From the NCBI GenBank assembly GCA_009746045.1, contig RPFO01000076.1:932114-996113 (forward strand): a DNA stretch of 64,000 nt. Direction: 5' to 3'. Origin of the DNA: Mesostigma viride. Taxonomy: Eukaryota; Streptophyta; Mesostigmatophyceae; Mesostigmatales; Mesostigmataceae. Below are positions 1-11,287 of this stretch, in pieces. Positions within the stretch are counted from its first letter, which is position 1. The number at the start of each line of letters is the position of its first letter. The notes beneath the pieces were generated by a model. It was not told the origin of the DNA and ran no database searches. It was given only the letters and a program-made list of their open reading frames with translations. A program made the position numbers and the translations under genes.

Positions 1-149
1 CTACGGCAGAGCACCAACGGTGAACAAGGAGCAGAACACGTAGTCCTGACACACCTTAATCACACAGGTAACTAACATAAACCGACATAGTCATGGATCT
101 TAGCATTAGCCAACATGAACGAACTGAAAAGACAGCTCTGATTAACCAA

Positions 150-161
150 CCTCCGATACCA
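150..161 (-). other. Primer binding site of a minus-strand LTR retrotransposon
   Basis: On the minus strand this reads TGGTATCGGAGG, the same 12 bases that follow the 5' LTRs of elements A and C. It resembles the complement of the 3' end of plant initiator tRNA-Met. It directly abuts an LTR end (…CAACA), so the element body must run leftward out of the window. Confidence 0.6.
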
Positions 162-905
162 TGTTGAAAGAACTAATGGGTTTGCCTTCTACAATGCTTG
201 TGATTGAAACCCAAATGTGCCTGTCCTTGCAGGTACAGGCTATGGAGGATGGGAGCAAAGAGACAGAGACTCAGTTTGAGGCAGAATGATAGTGAGGAGT
301 ACCTTAGGCAAGGCTCCTCAGTTGTTTTATTAACTCGAGGAAAAACACAGGCAGAAAACTGGAATGACCTGATTGGCTGGCTAGGAATGTGCCTAGGAAT
401 ATTCTCATGTAATACTCAGGCCACCAATCAGGTTAGGTCAGTGTACAGGCTACCAATCAGATCTAGACAAGAATAAATCTTATCTTGTAACTGCTGTACA
501 GTCTTATCTTGTAACTGATGTACAGCCTTAACTTGTAACTGCTGCACAGTAATCTAACTATTTAATAAAAGATCTCTCTATGTGTGATCTGATGATGATG
601 AAGTAAATCTGGCGTGAACATATCAGCGCCACATCTGACATGCACAGTGTACATGTCAATCAGTCAGCTGTCCTGTCATAGATTCTCATCTGACATGTCA
701 TAGGTCAGCTGACATAGACAGATTTGTCAGCTGCCTATAAGGATCCACTTGGCATAGGTACTAATCCCTGATTACTAAAACTGGCCACAACTTTCTCATT
801 TGTGGGCAAAATCCAACGGGATAAAGAACAGTGGCTCCTGTACAAGAGCCTCTATCTATCTAGCCAGGTCAGGTGGGTACAAATACAAGGACCATGTCCT
901 TGACA
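162..905 (-). repeat. 5' LTR of a gypsy-type element running off the left edge
   Basis: The inner edge is fixed by the priming site at 150-161. Read on the minus strand the LTR would run TGTCAAGG … TTTCAACA, with TG/CA ends. The outer edge at 905 is a judgement: the next 24 bases (906-929) are instead identical to the end of the element D LTR, so the element probably inserted into such an LTR. No second copy is in the window and the target duplication cannot be checked. Confidence 0.45.
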
Positions 906-929
906 TAACGTAAATCCTTTACGTTAACT
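906..929 (-). repeat. Remnant of an AGTT…AACT-type LTR
   Basis: The bases TAACGTAAATCC…GTTAACT match the end of the element D LTRs (near 39791-39814 and 47025-47048). They directly adjoin the 3'-UTR module at 930-1406, as expected for the start of a minus-strand 3' LTR. The rest of this LTR is replaced by the LTR at 162-905. Confidence 0.45.
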
Positions 930-1406
930 ATGGGTACTGGACATCCTCCCGACTACAAGTCACAACCCGCTGGGCATGACAGTCAGCTTGGATTCCTTAT
1001 TATATGTACATAGCACCCATACTGGTTCAGGAGCACAAACAAATTACAATGAGTCCCTATCCCTTCACGGGAGGCTCGTTGTGTTACCCATGTACAAGAG
1101 GTTGGCCAACTGTGGCAGCCCATAGGTGTTCAGCTAAGAACTTGAGAAGTATGTACAACCTTCAGGACCTTAGGCGAAACCCCACAGATCACCCACAACA
1201 GCTCATCAGAAAACATTGCTGACCCCCAGACGGGAGTCGGCGCCGGTCTGCTGCCCCTTATCGAACCAGACACAACATCTACGCGAAGCACATGCAAAAC
1301 ACAAGCTCCCGCCTATACTCATTCCAACCGTGGAAAATCAGGGGACCTGTCGCCACCTCACCAGCATGGTGGATGGGTCAGCCAGTCCGTGAAACTCCGC
1401 CTTAAG
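930..1406 (-). repeat. 3'-UTR module R1 of the B-type copia-like family
   Basis: Nearly identical to 47491-48005, the region between the end of B2 pol and its 3' LTR. The second copy carries an additional tandem duplication of about 65 bases near 47480-47600. Both copies end at the same point (…CCGCCTTAAG). Beyond that, B2 continues into its pol 3' region, whereas here unrelated DNA begins. No conserved reading frame is visible. Confidence 0.6.
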
Positions 1407-1950
1407 GGGACGTGGCGCGCCGAATATTTTCCGCGCCAAAAAATTCGCGGTACCGTCCGTACGGTGTATAATGTGTGCCCGGACCGCTCAACCCTCGCGG
1501 AAGTGGCCATGGCGGCATGCCTTTATGCAATATTAATCGATATGGCACGTAAACAGCTAGAAAAAATGCTTGAATTTCGCAGAAGATTAGTTGATGACCT
1601 CATGTCATGGCGGAAAGTTTACGGTTTGCAATATCGCTAATTTCTCGAACGGCTACGGGCGCGGGGGTCCACTGAGGATATAATTTCTCTTGCGGATCAT
1701 GAAATTTAATGCAGGTTTACGGCAGCTATTGTGAGGCAACGTAGGCTCTAAAGAGCGATTATGAAGCTAACTTAATGGTGTTGTCGAGTTTGTGCCGAAG
1801 CTTCCCGGTTTCTTTTACATTTCCGGCATTCAAGGTAAGAACCTACGCAGGCCTGCGCATGTCGCCTTCGACGTATTCACGGAAGGCGCACCTTCCTTGT
1901 TCGCCTGATCAATGGATGATGTCTTTTATTGTTCGAGCTTGCGTGCCAGT

Positions 1951-2148
1951 TTATGCATGAAACATTTCCACGCAGGCAGGTGCATTAACGTCGGCCTTTC
2001 GCCTTTTTTTCGGGCAGTTTCCCTGCAGGAAGCGCTCCATTTCTTTCGGTTGCATCGTCAGATTCCTAGCTATTTCGTACAATTTCGTGTAGTTTGTGGC
2101 TGGCATGCTAAATGCGCCAAGGTCAAGTTGTTGGTAATGTGTTGACAT
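1951..2148 (-). CDS. Possible terminal exon of an unknown gene
   Basis: An open frame of 65 codons starts at an ATG (2148) and is followed about 25 bases downstream on the minus strand by AATAAA (near 1925). The product is basic near its C terminus (KKRRKADV) and matches no family I recognise. It lies in the left part of insertion U, so it could be a decayed transposon gene or chance. No splice acceptor was established. Confidence 0.15.
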   Translation of the reverse strand: MSTHYQQLDLGAFSMPATNYTKLYEIARNLTMQPKEMERFLQGNCPKKRRKADVNAPACVEMFHA

Positions 2149-2583
2149 TTGTTTTCCATAATCCTTTGGACGTGACCTTGCTCAGACGCTTTGTTATGTG
2201 CCGGATCTGACACGCCTGTTTTAGAACGACATCCGGCATGTGCCTAGAGGCTAACAAGCTGGCATCAGCTTCTTAGCAAATTGCCCTATTGGAAAGGAAG
2301 GTGAGAGCGGTTCTTTTGCTGGCCATACTGCATGAGTGGCATTGCATTAGATAGGTGTTTCCATTGCTTTCCTTGAGCTATAACCATTAAGACTTCCCTG
2401 CTATGTGTGCAGCAAGGCAAGCTGGATAGGATGTGAATGCTTGGCATACAACATGTATGATTTGCTGCCAAGTTTGCAGGCTGCAGTTGCCTCTATTGCT
2501 TGGGCAGTCTTTCTAAGGTTTTTACACGTATACTTGCTGAGTTCTTGGCATAAATTTACATGGTAACCTTGGGCTGAGCTTAG

Positions 2584-2588
2584 TGTAT
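2584..2588. repeat. Target-site duplication of element A (TGTAT)
   Basis: TGTAT directly precedes the 5' LTR and recurs at 11992-11996 directly after the 3' LTR. Five bases is the usual length for LTR retrotransposon integration. Confidence 0.85.
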
Positions 2589-3291
2589 TGTAACAACCAA
2601 ATGTTACATCCAAAGTTTTCCTACTGATTGATCTGATTATGAGTTCTTTAGGACAATTATTTGGGAAGTTAGGAGGCTTCGACGTCTGATGGATATTGGG
2701 CCTGCTGAGATCTGCAGAGATTATTGTTCTACCCTCATTGGTCGTGGCCTGATCCACGTAGGGTACTTTGCATGGTTTTGTTCAGTCAGTCATAGATTCT
2801 CTTTAATACCGTTGCACCTGGTGGATCTGGTTCCAGGTCATGGAGATTCCGTAGGTGCTGGCTTTGTGTTGTGTTGAGGATTCGGAAGCTAAGATCTTAT
2901 CTTGAGTGATCCTCACTTTTGATTGGTCCTTCCGGGTTAGGGCTGAGCCGACCCTGCGTGCATGATGACTTTTATCCAGTTTGTGGCGGCTGGAGACGTG
3001 TGCGTGTAAGAAAGCTAAAGCTATGGTGTAATTCAAGGGTTTCCTTGTTTCATCAATCAAACAACCCTCGCTAAAAGTCAACTATAACTTCAACAGATAG
3101 TCGACTTGGATATAACTTGTCTGTTGTGTCTAACAAGGGTGGGGACTCATTCCCTTAACTGTTGAAGATCCATCTTCATTGCTTCTCTGGACGTGAAGTT
3201 ATCTGTCGCGACTCCAACCCAGGTATAAAGATCTTTTCACATCAATGTTGAAACTGAGGCTGTTGCAAACACAACATTTTTAGTCGTTACA
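2589..3291 (+). repeat. 5' LTR of element A
   Basis: Starts TGTAACAACC and ends CGTTACA; the matching copy is at 11288-11991. Differences by eye include single-base indels near 2626, 2840 and 3117 and substitutions near 2935, 3050 and 3286. Confidence 0.9.
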
Positions 3292-3292
3292 T

Positions 3293-3304
3293 TGGTATCG
3301 GAGG
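3293..3304 (+). other. Primer binding site of element A
   Basis: TGGTATCGGAGG lies one base after the 5' LTR. It is close to the plant initiator tRNA-Met site TGGTATCAGAGC, differing in the last bases. Confidence 0.7.
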
Positions 3305-3512
3305 TTTCTACCTAGGTGTTGGTTGTCTTGATAGTATTAGTTCACGGTTAACAATGGAATTCTTGCCAGACCCAGAGAGGGTACGTTATGCTGTGTGTTC
3401 GGACAGTTTTTAGAGTGTGACTCATCCTTATGTGACAGTCTTGCTCTGAGAGCTGCTTTGAGCTTACAAGTCTCTAACGTTCCCCAGTCCGGCATGCGCG
3501 ACCCATGGAGTG

Positions 3513-5299
3513 ATGAGTAACCCGGAGACACAACCACCGTTATCAAGTAAGAGAGTTGAAGATGCAACCACATCTTTAGCAGCTCAACGGACGACCGGTG
3601 ATGAAAGGGTTTCATCATCTACTCCCAGACGTCAACTATTTGGAGATACCACCTTAATGTCTGCTTCCCGCAGATATTCGCTGTCGGTCGGCCCAAAGTT
3701 CTCCATCTTGCCCCTCGGTGTGCAACCAGGCGAGCCCTCCTGCGTGGCACTGGTAGAGGTGGACCACGGTTCTCCAACGTGGAGGACACGCGTTCGCCAG
3801 CACCCGAATACGGTTCGGCTATTCGTTTTGGCTACAACACGGTGCCGGGGCGAGACGGCACTCGGCTAGCGGCTGACGAGCTGACAGCGGAGAAAATTCG
3901 ATTACAACATGAACGTGAGGAAGCTGCGAGAGCTAGAAGTGTGGCGGAAGCGCTGGAGAAGAGTGTGGGTAGGACTATTGCGCGTGTGCAGCAACTTGAG
4001 TCGCAAGGGCAGGCGGGCGATGGAGAGTCTGTTTTCGTGGATCAACCGTCTCCAACACTGGGTATACGAAGGGTATATGCGGTTGACGCTCCTTTTGTTG
4101 ATGAAGGGACAGATGCACAGGGGCATGAGCCTCCACGGCTCTCGGTGGCTGCGACATTGCCGGAGAGTCAGAATGCACCACACGCCCCAGTGATGGAGCT
4201 CACGTCTTTGTATCCTCGTACTGTTCCTTTTCCCAAGGTGGAGTCGGTAGACAAGCTATCGCTGACCAACCTTACCCATCGCAGCTTCGACCATTTCTCC
4301 ACCAAGTTTCAGGATGTCTTCGCTATCCACTTCGCCAACTACGGGCCCAAGGCAGAGGAACGTCTCACGATGGACATCCAGAAGAGAATGGTTAGGCAGC
4401 GGATGAGCGACAGTGCCAGCGACCGTTTTGATGAGTTTTTGCGTTCTGTGGCTGGACGTGCGTGTACCGACCTCCCCTCTCTCCTATTGGGCTTTCGCCG
4501 GTTTCTGTTACCCCAGGATCAGCTTCGCATGGATCGGGACGCACTGGCTAACTGTACGCAGGCTGGTTTGACGCTGCCACAGTTCGTGGAGCAATTCACC
4601 AACCTTAGAGCCAAGATTCCCCAATGCTCTGACGCAGAGGCGCTTCACAGACTACTGCATGGCATGGCTCCACACGTGCGACTGGATGTGGACAAGCACT
4701 TCTCCCAGTTCGACTACGTGGACTGGCAATGGGACAAGGTGTTGTCTTATGTGCTCACCCTCTGTCGTGTGCCTGCTTTTTCTGTCAAGTGGGAGCCTGT
4801 GGCCACGCCAGTGCCACCCATCAAGAAGTCCCTGAACCAGCTGGATGACCTCCTGGGGGAGCTCAATGCCTTGGATCCCACCCAGGGTAACTGTTTTATC
4901 TGCAACCAGCCAGGTCACTTTGCACGGGACTGCCCTAGACGGGACCAGTTTCCCCCTGCCACGAGAGGACCTTTTGGCGCCCTGCCATCTCCCAGGCCAC
5001 CCAGCCTTCCTCCTGGCGTTCCTGCTGGCGATCACCGGATGCAGCCAGGGTTCCAGCCCAACTTCCAGCCCTCTGGGAGGTTCCAGTCCCGCGCTCGGCC
5101 CTTCAGCAGACAGGATAAGCGTAGGATGGTGAACGCTCTCATGCAGCTGCTGGCAGATGAGGAGGATGGGGGGGACGAGGATGAGCCTCCAGCACCACCT
5201 GAGCAGCTTCCACCATCGGGCAGTGGAGCATCCCAGACCCACCTGAGTCAAAAAACTAGTTGGGTCCCCAGGTCATCCTTCTGTCATGGCCAGGTCTGA
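3513..5299 (+). pseudogene. gag: gag of element A (frameshifted near its start)
   Basis: Encodes the structural Gag polyprotein that would form the cytoplasmic particle. The long open part (3779-5299) has a charged, coiled-coil-like N-terminal stretch, a capsid-like helical region in the middle, and one CCHC zinc knuckle near 4891-4935 (CFICNQPGHFARDC, spacing CX2CX4HX4C). Acidic and proline-rich sequence follows. The likely true N terminus is the ATG at 3513, in another frame open to 3869, so one or more indels lie between about 3680 and 3780. The frame closes at 5299, and the following 120 bases read better in another frame, which points to another indel before protease. Confidence 0.75.
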
Positions 5300-6220
5300 C
5301 CTGCCTGCTGTTGACGTTAGGCCAGTGAACACTGTGGGTGCTTCTGACCCTGCTGTCCCTGTGGGTCCTCCTGTACCAGGTCACTTACTCAAGTTTCAGG
5401 CTAGGCTCCTCAACGTGCCAGTCCCTTGGCTCAGCCAGCTTGCTTGTTTATGATTGATTCTGGTGCTGGCAGTAATTATATTGCTGCATCCTTGGTGCAG
5501 GAGCTGAAGTTGCCTGTGTTGGCCCACCCCACACCTGTCATGGTGCAGTATTCTGATGGCAGGAGAAGCTGCTCACCTGGCTATGTGCAGCTCATCTTCC
5601 AAGTTTGTTCATCCCAGACTTTGGAAGTGACAGCAGATGTCATTCCCCTCACGGCAGCAGATGTGATTTTGGGGATCCCATGGTTGTCTGACACCAATCC
5701 TGCTATTTCTTGGCCTGACAGGGTGGTCCAGTTCAAGGATGGGACAGTGTGGGATGCTACCTGTGTGTTGCCAGGGGGGAGAAGAACAGCCACTGAGTGC
5801 TGTTCCACACAGACAGCTGTCAATGATGGCAAGGGAGGGGAAGCAGGTGCGAAAGGGGTGGATCAAGAGCCGACTTTGGAGGAGAAACGGGCTGCCCTAC
5901 TGAAGCATGTGTGGTCTGCCAAGCATACTCTGTCTTATTTGGCCACCTATCCAGTGGAACACATCTTTTTCCTGCATTTGGTGCCTAATGAACCTGAGTC
6001 TGCTAGTGGTCATTCTGTCAATGCTGTCAGTTCTACTGTCACCACTGAGCAACAACAGCAGCATGATGCCTTGTTGGACAGGTATGGAGCCATCTTTGAG
6101 GACAAGATGCCCCAGTATCCTCCTGAGGGACCCATCACACATGTCATCAAGTTGGTAGAGGGTGCTCGTCCTCCTTTGTGCCTATGTACAGGATGGGCCC
6201 TGCAGAGATGGCAGAGCTGA
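5300..6220 (+). pseudogene. pro: Aspartic protease of element A
   Basis: The retropepsin-like domain processes the Gag-Pol polyprotein. The frame open from 5426 begins with the active-site motif FMIDSGAGSNYI and later has VILGIPWL, the usual second motif of gypsy proteases. The linker upstream (about 5300-5420) is open in a different frame. The domain frame runs into the start of RT and closes at 6220, while RT continues in another frame from about 6178. Both breaks look like single indels rather than programmed shifts, because each lies in a different direction. Confidence 0.75.
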
Positions 6221-7329
6221 AGACCATACTTATTGGCCTGTTGGAGGCTGGTCTGATCCTCCCAGCTAACAGTCCTTTCAGTTCTGGGTGTTTGCTTGTA
6301 CCCAAGCATGATGGGGGGTGGAGGTTGTGCATTGACCTGAGGGGACTGAACAAGGTGACTGTCAAGTCCAGGTACCCTCTGCCCAGAATTGATGAGTTGC
6401 TGGAGAGGACTGCAGGAGCTGCCTTCTTTACCAAGTTTGACCTCAGGCATGCTTTCTGGCAGATCAGGGTGGCTACTGAGGACATCCCCAAGACGGCCTT
6501 TTCTACCCCATGGGGACAGTTCCAGTGGACAGTAATGCCCATGGGTGCCTCTAACAGTCCTGCCACTATGCAGATGTTTGTCAATGCCATCTTTGGCCAC
6601 CTGACTGGAAATGCCCTGCCCCAGATCTCACCTGACCTTCGCAACCCCAGGTTCAAGGACATTGCCCACTTGTGTGACACTACCAGGGTGGTCTTCAGGA
6701 CTTGTGTGGTCGTCTACCTGGACGACATTCTGGTACACTCTCGTACCTTCAGGGAGCACCTGGAGAACGTGGAGGAGGTCCTTAAGGTGATCCATCAGTA
6801 TCATCTGTCGGTGAAGAGGTCCAAGGTGGAGTGGGGCCAAGAGGTGAAGTTTCTGGGCTACCAGCTGAGCGCTGCAGGTATGACTCCTGAGGCCAGCAAG
6901 GTCTCTGCTGTTTTGGAGTGGCCTGTGTTGAAGTCAGCTCAGGATGTCAGATCCTTTCTGGGCCTGGTGGGCTGGTACCGACGGTTCATTCCTGACATGG
7001 CGGCCATCTCTGGTCCCCTGTTAGCCCTGCTCAAGAAGGATGTCCCCTTTGAATGGACTGCAGCATGCCAGCAAGCTTTTGATGTGTTGAAGCAGAAGCT
7101 TACCACTGCTCCCTTGTTGGTGGGCCCCAACCCAGACTTGCCATACCAGGTTAGGTCTGACGCCTCACAGGGTGCTATTGGTGCAGTACTAATGCAAGAT
7201 CATGGTAAGGGCCCTCAACCAGTGGAATACATGTCCAGGAGTATGACGTCTGCAGAACGTAACTACCCTGTTCATGAGCAGAGCTGTTGGGATTGGTGGT
7301 GGCCTGTCACAAGTGGGAACACCTACTGA
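6178..7329 (+). pseudogene. pol: Reverse transcriptase and RNase H (first part) of element A
   Basis: A Ty3-type reverse transcriptase. Visible motifs are FTKFDLRHAFWQ (first catalytic Asp), MPMGASNSPATMQ, and VVYLDDILVHS with the YLDD box near 6715. The connection region and the start of RNase H follow (VRSDASQGAIGAVL, Asp at about 7156). After NYPVHEQ the frame is lost by a one-base deletion near 7282 and ends at 7329. A second indel near 7340 brings the original frame back, and 7393 onward continues in the same frame as RT. The enzyme would be inactive as written. Confidence 0.85.
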
Positions 7330-9297
7330 AGGGGGCCAGTTTTCTGTGGCCAGCAGCGCCAGGATGGGCAGGGCAACGAGTCTATTACCCTGATGACTGA
7401 CCACAGGCCCTTGGTACATGTGTTGGAACAGACCCGGATGAGTAAGAGGATGGCTGGATGGATGGAGTTCCTGGGGGGGTTTGGACCTTTCTCTGTGAGG
7501 TACATTCCTGGTACGCAGAATGTGGTGCCTGACGCCCTGTCCAGGAGGAGGGATTTGATGGGAAGTTTTCATGAGGACTTGGACATCTGTGCTGCCCTGA
7601 TTTCTGTGGTAGAGTGTGGAGCCTTGACTAGAGCTCAGGCCAACAACCAGAAGGTTTCTCAACTGTTGACACCACCTGTAGGGAATAACGGTGGTCCCGT
7701 GATGCTCATCGACCAGGGCTCTGTCCCAGAGTTGACAGGCGTCCAGGAGGGTGTCCAGTCACTGTCTGACAGTCTTAGGAGAAGTCCTGAAGGTGTGGTG
7801 CCCACTCCCACAGTGCAGCCAGGTGAGGGAGGCCCTGCTAGGCGCAGCAGAGGTAGGCCCAGGAAGTGGGTCATGGACCCTGTGTTGGTAGGCCGGTCCA
7901 AGGTGTTGGCCTCTCAGGTGATGGCAAGGTCAAAAGGGCCTATAGCTACTACTGTCTCATCCAAGCAGTTGGTGGCTAGCCCTGGGCAGGAAGAGGAGAT
8001 GCAGATGCAGCCCCTGGGACCTGACAAGGACCTGGTGTTGCCTAATCCTTTAAATATTTCCCTGCTGGACGTCATCAAGGCCTTCACCAAGACGGAGGAC
8101 ATGGCTACTGCAGCTATCCAGAGGGGCAACTTTGGCAATAGACCTGTAGAATACTGGGAGGGCGTTCTGTATGTTCACACTCATGATGCAGAGCACACGG
8201 TGACTAGAAAAGTGTATGTGCCTGAGATGGCCATTCCCACAGTGTTACATTGTTTCCATGACGATGTGACTGCGTGTCATCCTGGTTATGCTAAGCTACT
8301 TCATGAGGTGCAGCAGAGGTTTTGGTGGCCTGGCCTTTATCAGGATGTTAAGGCCTATGTGGATTCCTGTGACTCCTGCCAGAGAAATAAGGTCAGGAAC
8401 CAAGCCACGCCCATCTTTCCCATGGCTATGCCCATTCCCCTGCGCCCTTGGATCAGTGTGACTATGGATTTTATCTGTGGTCTTCCCATGTCAGATGGTG
8501 GCAATGACAGGATCCTTGTGGTCATGGACAGGCTGTCCAGGATGTGCCATCTGATTCCTTGCAATACTCATCTCACCGCTGCACAGTGTGTGGATTTGTT
8601 TATGAAGGAGATCTACCGTCTGCACGGCATGCCTAGAGTGATCATCACTGATCAGGACCCCCTTTGGCTGTCAGGGTTTTGGAAGTCATTCTTTGACATC
8701 CTAGACACTAAGCTGGCATTCGGTGTGGCATACAGGTGTGCCAGTACTGGGGCGGTGGAGAGGATGAACAGAATTGTCAGGGAGTGTCAAAAGCACTATT
8801 GTACACACGACAACAAGGACTGGGACAAGAAGATACCTTTCATAGAGTTCGCAATCAACAACTCTCCTCTGGCTCCTCACCAGATGTCCCCCTTCGTGAT
8901 CTGCAATGGCCAGTGTCCCTTGACACCATTCGACTTGGAACTGCCTGACAGAGACGCTGAAGGCCCTTTCCAGCGACGTCTTGGTTCAGTCCAGCAGTTG
9001 TTGGCTTCCTTCCAGGAGGCTCACAGCATTGTGGCTACCCAGCTGTTGAGGACACAGGACAAGTACCTGACTAACGCCTGGCAGCAAACGGTGGCCAGTC
9101 ATTCCTTTGTAGCTCCTGGGGACTTGGTGTTGTTGGAAGCCAACAGAGTGCTGCCTGAGAAGGAGCAATGCAGGAAACTGCAACCACTCTGGTTGGGTCC
9201 TTACCCAGTGTTGGCACCTTCACTATGGTACCGTGGTCCAGGTCCAGTGCCTTCTCACTGGAAGCTCAGGAATAATATTTTTCACCTAGCCAGCTGA
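7330..9297 (+). CDS. pol: RNase H end and integrase of element A
   Basis: Opens with the end of RNase H (TDHRPLVHV, then VPDALSRR) and a linker. The integrase zinc-binding region follows (HPGYAKLLHEV … CDSCQRNK), then the DDE core: Asp in VTMDFI, Asp in IITDQDP and Glu in TGAVERMNR. The last two are 35 residues apart, the usual DD35E spacing. The enzyme inserts the cDNA into the genome. The frame is open from about 7350 to 9297; a short gap and frame change separate it from the chromodomain. Confidence 0.85.
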   Translation, partial: RGPVFCGQQRQDGQGNESITLMTDHRPLVHVLEQTRMSKRMAGWMEFLGGFGPFSVRYIPGTQNVVPDALSRRRDLMGSFHEDLDICAALISVVECGALTRAQANNQKVSQLLTPPVGNNGGPVMLIDQGSVPELTGVQEGVQSLSDSLRRSPEGVVPTPTVQPGEGGPARRSRGRPRKWVMDPVLVGRSKVLASQVMARSKGPIATTVSSKQLVASPGQEEEMQMQPLGPDKDLVLPNPLNISLLDVIKAFTKTEDMATAAIQRGNFGNRPVEYWEGVLYVHTHDAEHTVTRKVYVPEMAIPTVLHCFHDDVTACHPGYAKLLHEVQQRFWWPGLYQDVKAYVDSCDSCQRNKVRNQATPIFPMAMPIPLRPWISVTMDFICGLPMSDGGNDRILVVMDRLSRMCHLIPCNTHLTAAQCVDLFMKEIYRLHGMPRVIITDQDPLWLSGFWKSFFDILDTKLAFGVAYRCASTGAVERMNRIVRECQKHYCTHDNKDWDKKIPFIEFAINNSPLAPHQMSPFVICNGQCPLTPFDLELPDRDAEGPFQRRLGSVQQLLASFQEAHSIVATQLLRTQDKYLTNAWQQTVASHSFVAPGDLVLLEANRVLPEKEQCRKLQPLWLGPYPVLAPSLWYRGPGPVPSHWKLRNNIFHLAS

Positions 9298-9340
9298 AGC
9301 TGTACAGGCGTAACACCTTGCCAGGCAGATTGTCTGCCCC

Positions 9341-9613
9341 TTGCCTTATGAGTTGGATTCTGAGGGGGAGAAGATCTATGAAGTGGAGCGGTTGTTGGCT
9401 CACAGGGTGAAGGGGAAAGGTCGTACTAAACAGCTGCAGTTTAAGGTACACTGGAAGGGAGAGCTAGAGGTGACTGCTACGTGGCTGTGGTTGTCTGATC
9501 TCACCAACAGTCACTCTGCTGTACTAGATTATTGTCAGCGTCATGGGATCACCTTGCCTGAGTGGTATGTCATGGGCTCTGAGCGGTGTGCTCCCCTTCA
9601 TAGCTCCCAGTGA
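9341..9613 (+). CDS. Chromodomain at the integrase C terminus, element A
   Basis: About 60 residues with the chromodomain pattern: YEVERLLAHRV, then QLQFKVHWKG, then a Trp-containing helix region (TWLWLSDL) and a C-terminal helix. In chromoviruses this module sits at the end of integrase and steers insertion toward marked chromatin. It is in a different frame from the integrase end at 9297, so an indel lies around 9230-9340. The aromatic cage is only partly conserved. Confidence 0.7.
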   Translation: MPYELDSEGEKIYEVERLLAHRVKGKGRTKQLQFKVHWKGELEVTATWLWLSDLTNSHSAVLDYCQRHGITLPEWYVMGSERCAPLHSSQ

Positions 9614-11287
9614 GCACTGCTAACGCCTCTTTTTGGTGCTTGTGTCTGTGGTTGCCAGCCATGGCAGACTCCCATCCTGAGGGGACACCCAGGCCACCTG
9701 CCCAACTCCAAGAGGACGTGAGGGCTACGTATGTCTTTCAGCACGACTACGCTGGCCCCAGAGCCCAGGTACTTCGCTCCAGGAAGACGCTGGGTTCGTG
9801 GAAGCCCATTTTCTCAACCTGTTCCAGCGTATGGTACATGATCAGCAACGGCACGAGCAGCGTCACGGGGCCTTGATCAAGGTTGATCATGTGGAGGGTT
9901 GGTTACTCAGATGGCAGAACACTTGAGGGCTGGGCACCTTCCACTGTGGGTTCTGCTGTGCCTGCAGCCTCTGAGGCCCAGGTAGCTCAGGAGGCTATCC
10001 CCACCATGGTGGCCTCAGTCCCTCCTCTACGGAGGCTCCTCCCCCCTAAGGTGGTGGTACACTTGCCCAGGTCCGTTGTCCCAACAAAACAGGTGGAGCA
10101 GTACTTGGACCACCGTAAATGTGCCCTGACAGTGCGAGTGGTGTAAATCCTTGTACACAGCCATGAAGGCCCTCGACCAGACAGTGGTGGAGGAGGGTGA
10201 ACTAGTACCTGAGGGTATGGTAGAGTTGGCCCTGGACTGTCTGCCCCCCAGTCTTTGTGAGATTGGTTCACCATGGTGGCTTACATTATGCACACCGTCT
10301 TTGCAGTGTACCCGTGGCCTTCGTTTGACATGAGGCCGGTGGAGGGCCAGGACTTGATGGAGGCTCTGCCCAGTGATCTGAGACTCGCCTTTGCAGAGCT
10401 CAAGCCAGTTGGTTATTCCCAGACCTATACTGAGCTGCTAGAGCAAGCTGTCAAGCAGGGAGAGTTTGACATGACTCCGTCGTCCAGCTGCTCTGTGATG
10501 TCATGTTTTCCACACAAGGACAGCACGGTCTTCGTGGGGCTGCAGTTACCAAAGTTCCCTAACGAGCTGAGGGCCAGGCTCACGCCTTGAGGGTGCTGGT
10601 ACCCATCTTGGGGCCAGGTGGGGGCCTATCAAGGCCTTTCTACAGCTGTGGTGGGCCTATAGCAGCTGGCTATGTCGCCATAAGACTGCCAGTGGCTGGG
10701 TCTTCGACCCCTCCGACAGGCTGTGGTTACTCTGTCCTACCCTGCCCAGTGCAGTAGGTTTTCAGCTGAGTTGGGCAAGGCTGCTGAGACCTGCATGGCT
10801 ATTCAGGTCAGCAGGAACTGGCCAGATCTGGTGTCCATGGTGGAGCATTTCCCAGTGTTTGGAACGAGGGGGAAGGACACGAAGAAGGGGGATTGGTTCA
10901 CTTTGTGAAGGGTTTCCAGGATGGTTGGAGATGGGCTGTGGAGTGAGGTGGGGATCCAGAATGGAGGAGGCCAGTTCTGATGTCCAGTCCAGATTTCCAG
11001 TAATGACAGTTCTGAGTTCATGACAGTCTTGCAGTTGTATTATCCAGGCATGGTTGCCTGTGTGTTAGTCACTTGATGACATTTCATCAGTGGGTGAATT
11101 TGTCTTATTCAGGGTTGACCATGATCAGATGATAATGAGATAGGAGGCCCTTTGGGGATGTAAAAACCCACTTGCTTGTCCCAAGAGGTGGTGGACTTCC
11201 TGTTTATTGTTGTGTTGTTTTGTGGAGGTTGTTGTTTTATTCTTCTTGGCTTCTAGGAACTGGGAGTTCCTGTTTGAGGGGGAGATA
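9614..11287 (+). pseudogene. Extra 3' region of element A with decayed ORFs
   Basis: Standard chromoviruses go from the chromodomain to a short UTR. Here 1.7 kb intervene. Short open frames on the same strand occur at 9610-9876, 9883-10146, 10273-10590 and 10723-10908, in shifting frames, as a broken coding region would give. None contains a motif I recognise. The frame at 10273-10590 has a plausible protein composition. It may be the remains of a third ORF in the place where element C has an intact one, but I see no clear similarity between them. Confidence 0.35.

Noticed and set aside
4652-5251. 199-codon frame on the minus strand of A gag
   Set aside because: Mirror frame of the gag coding sequence; no motif of its own.
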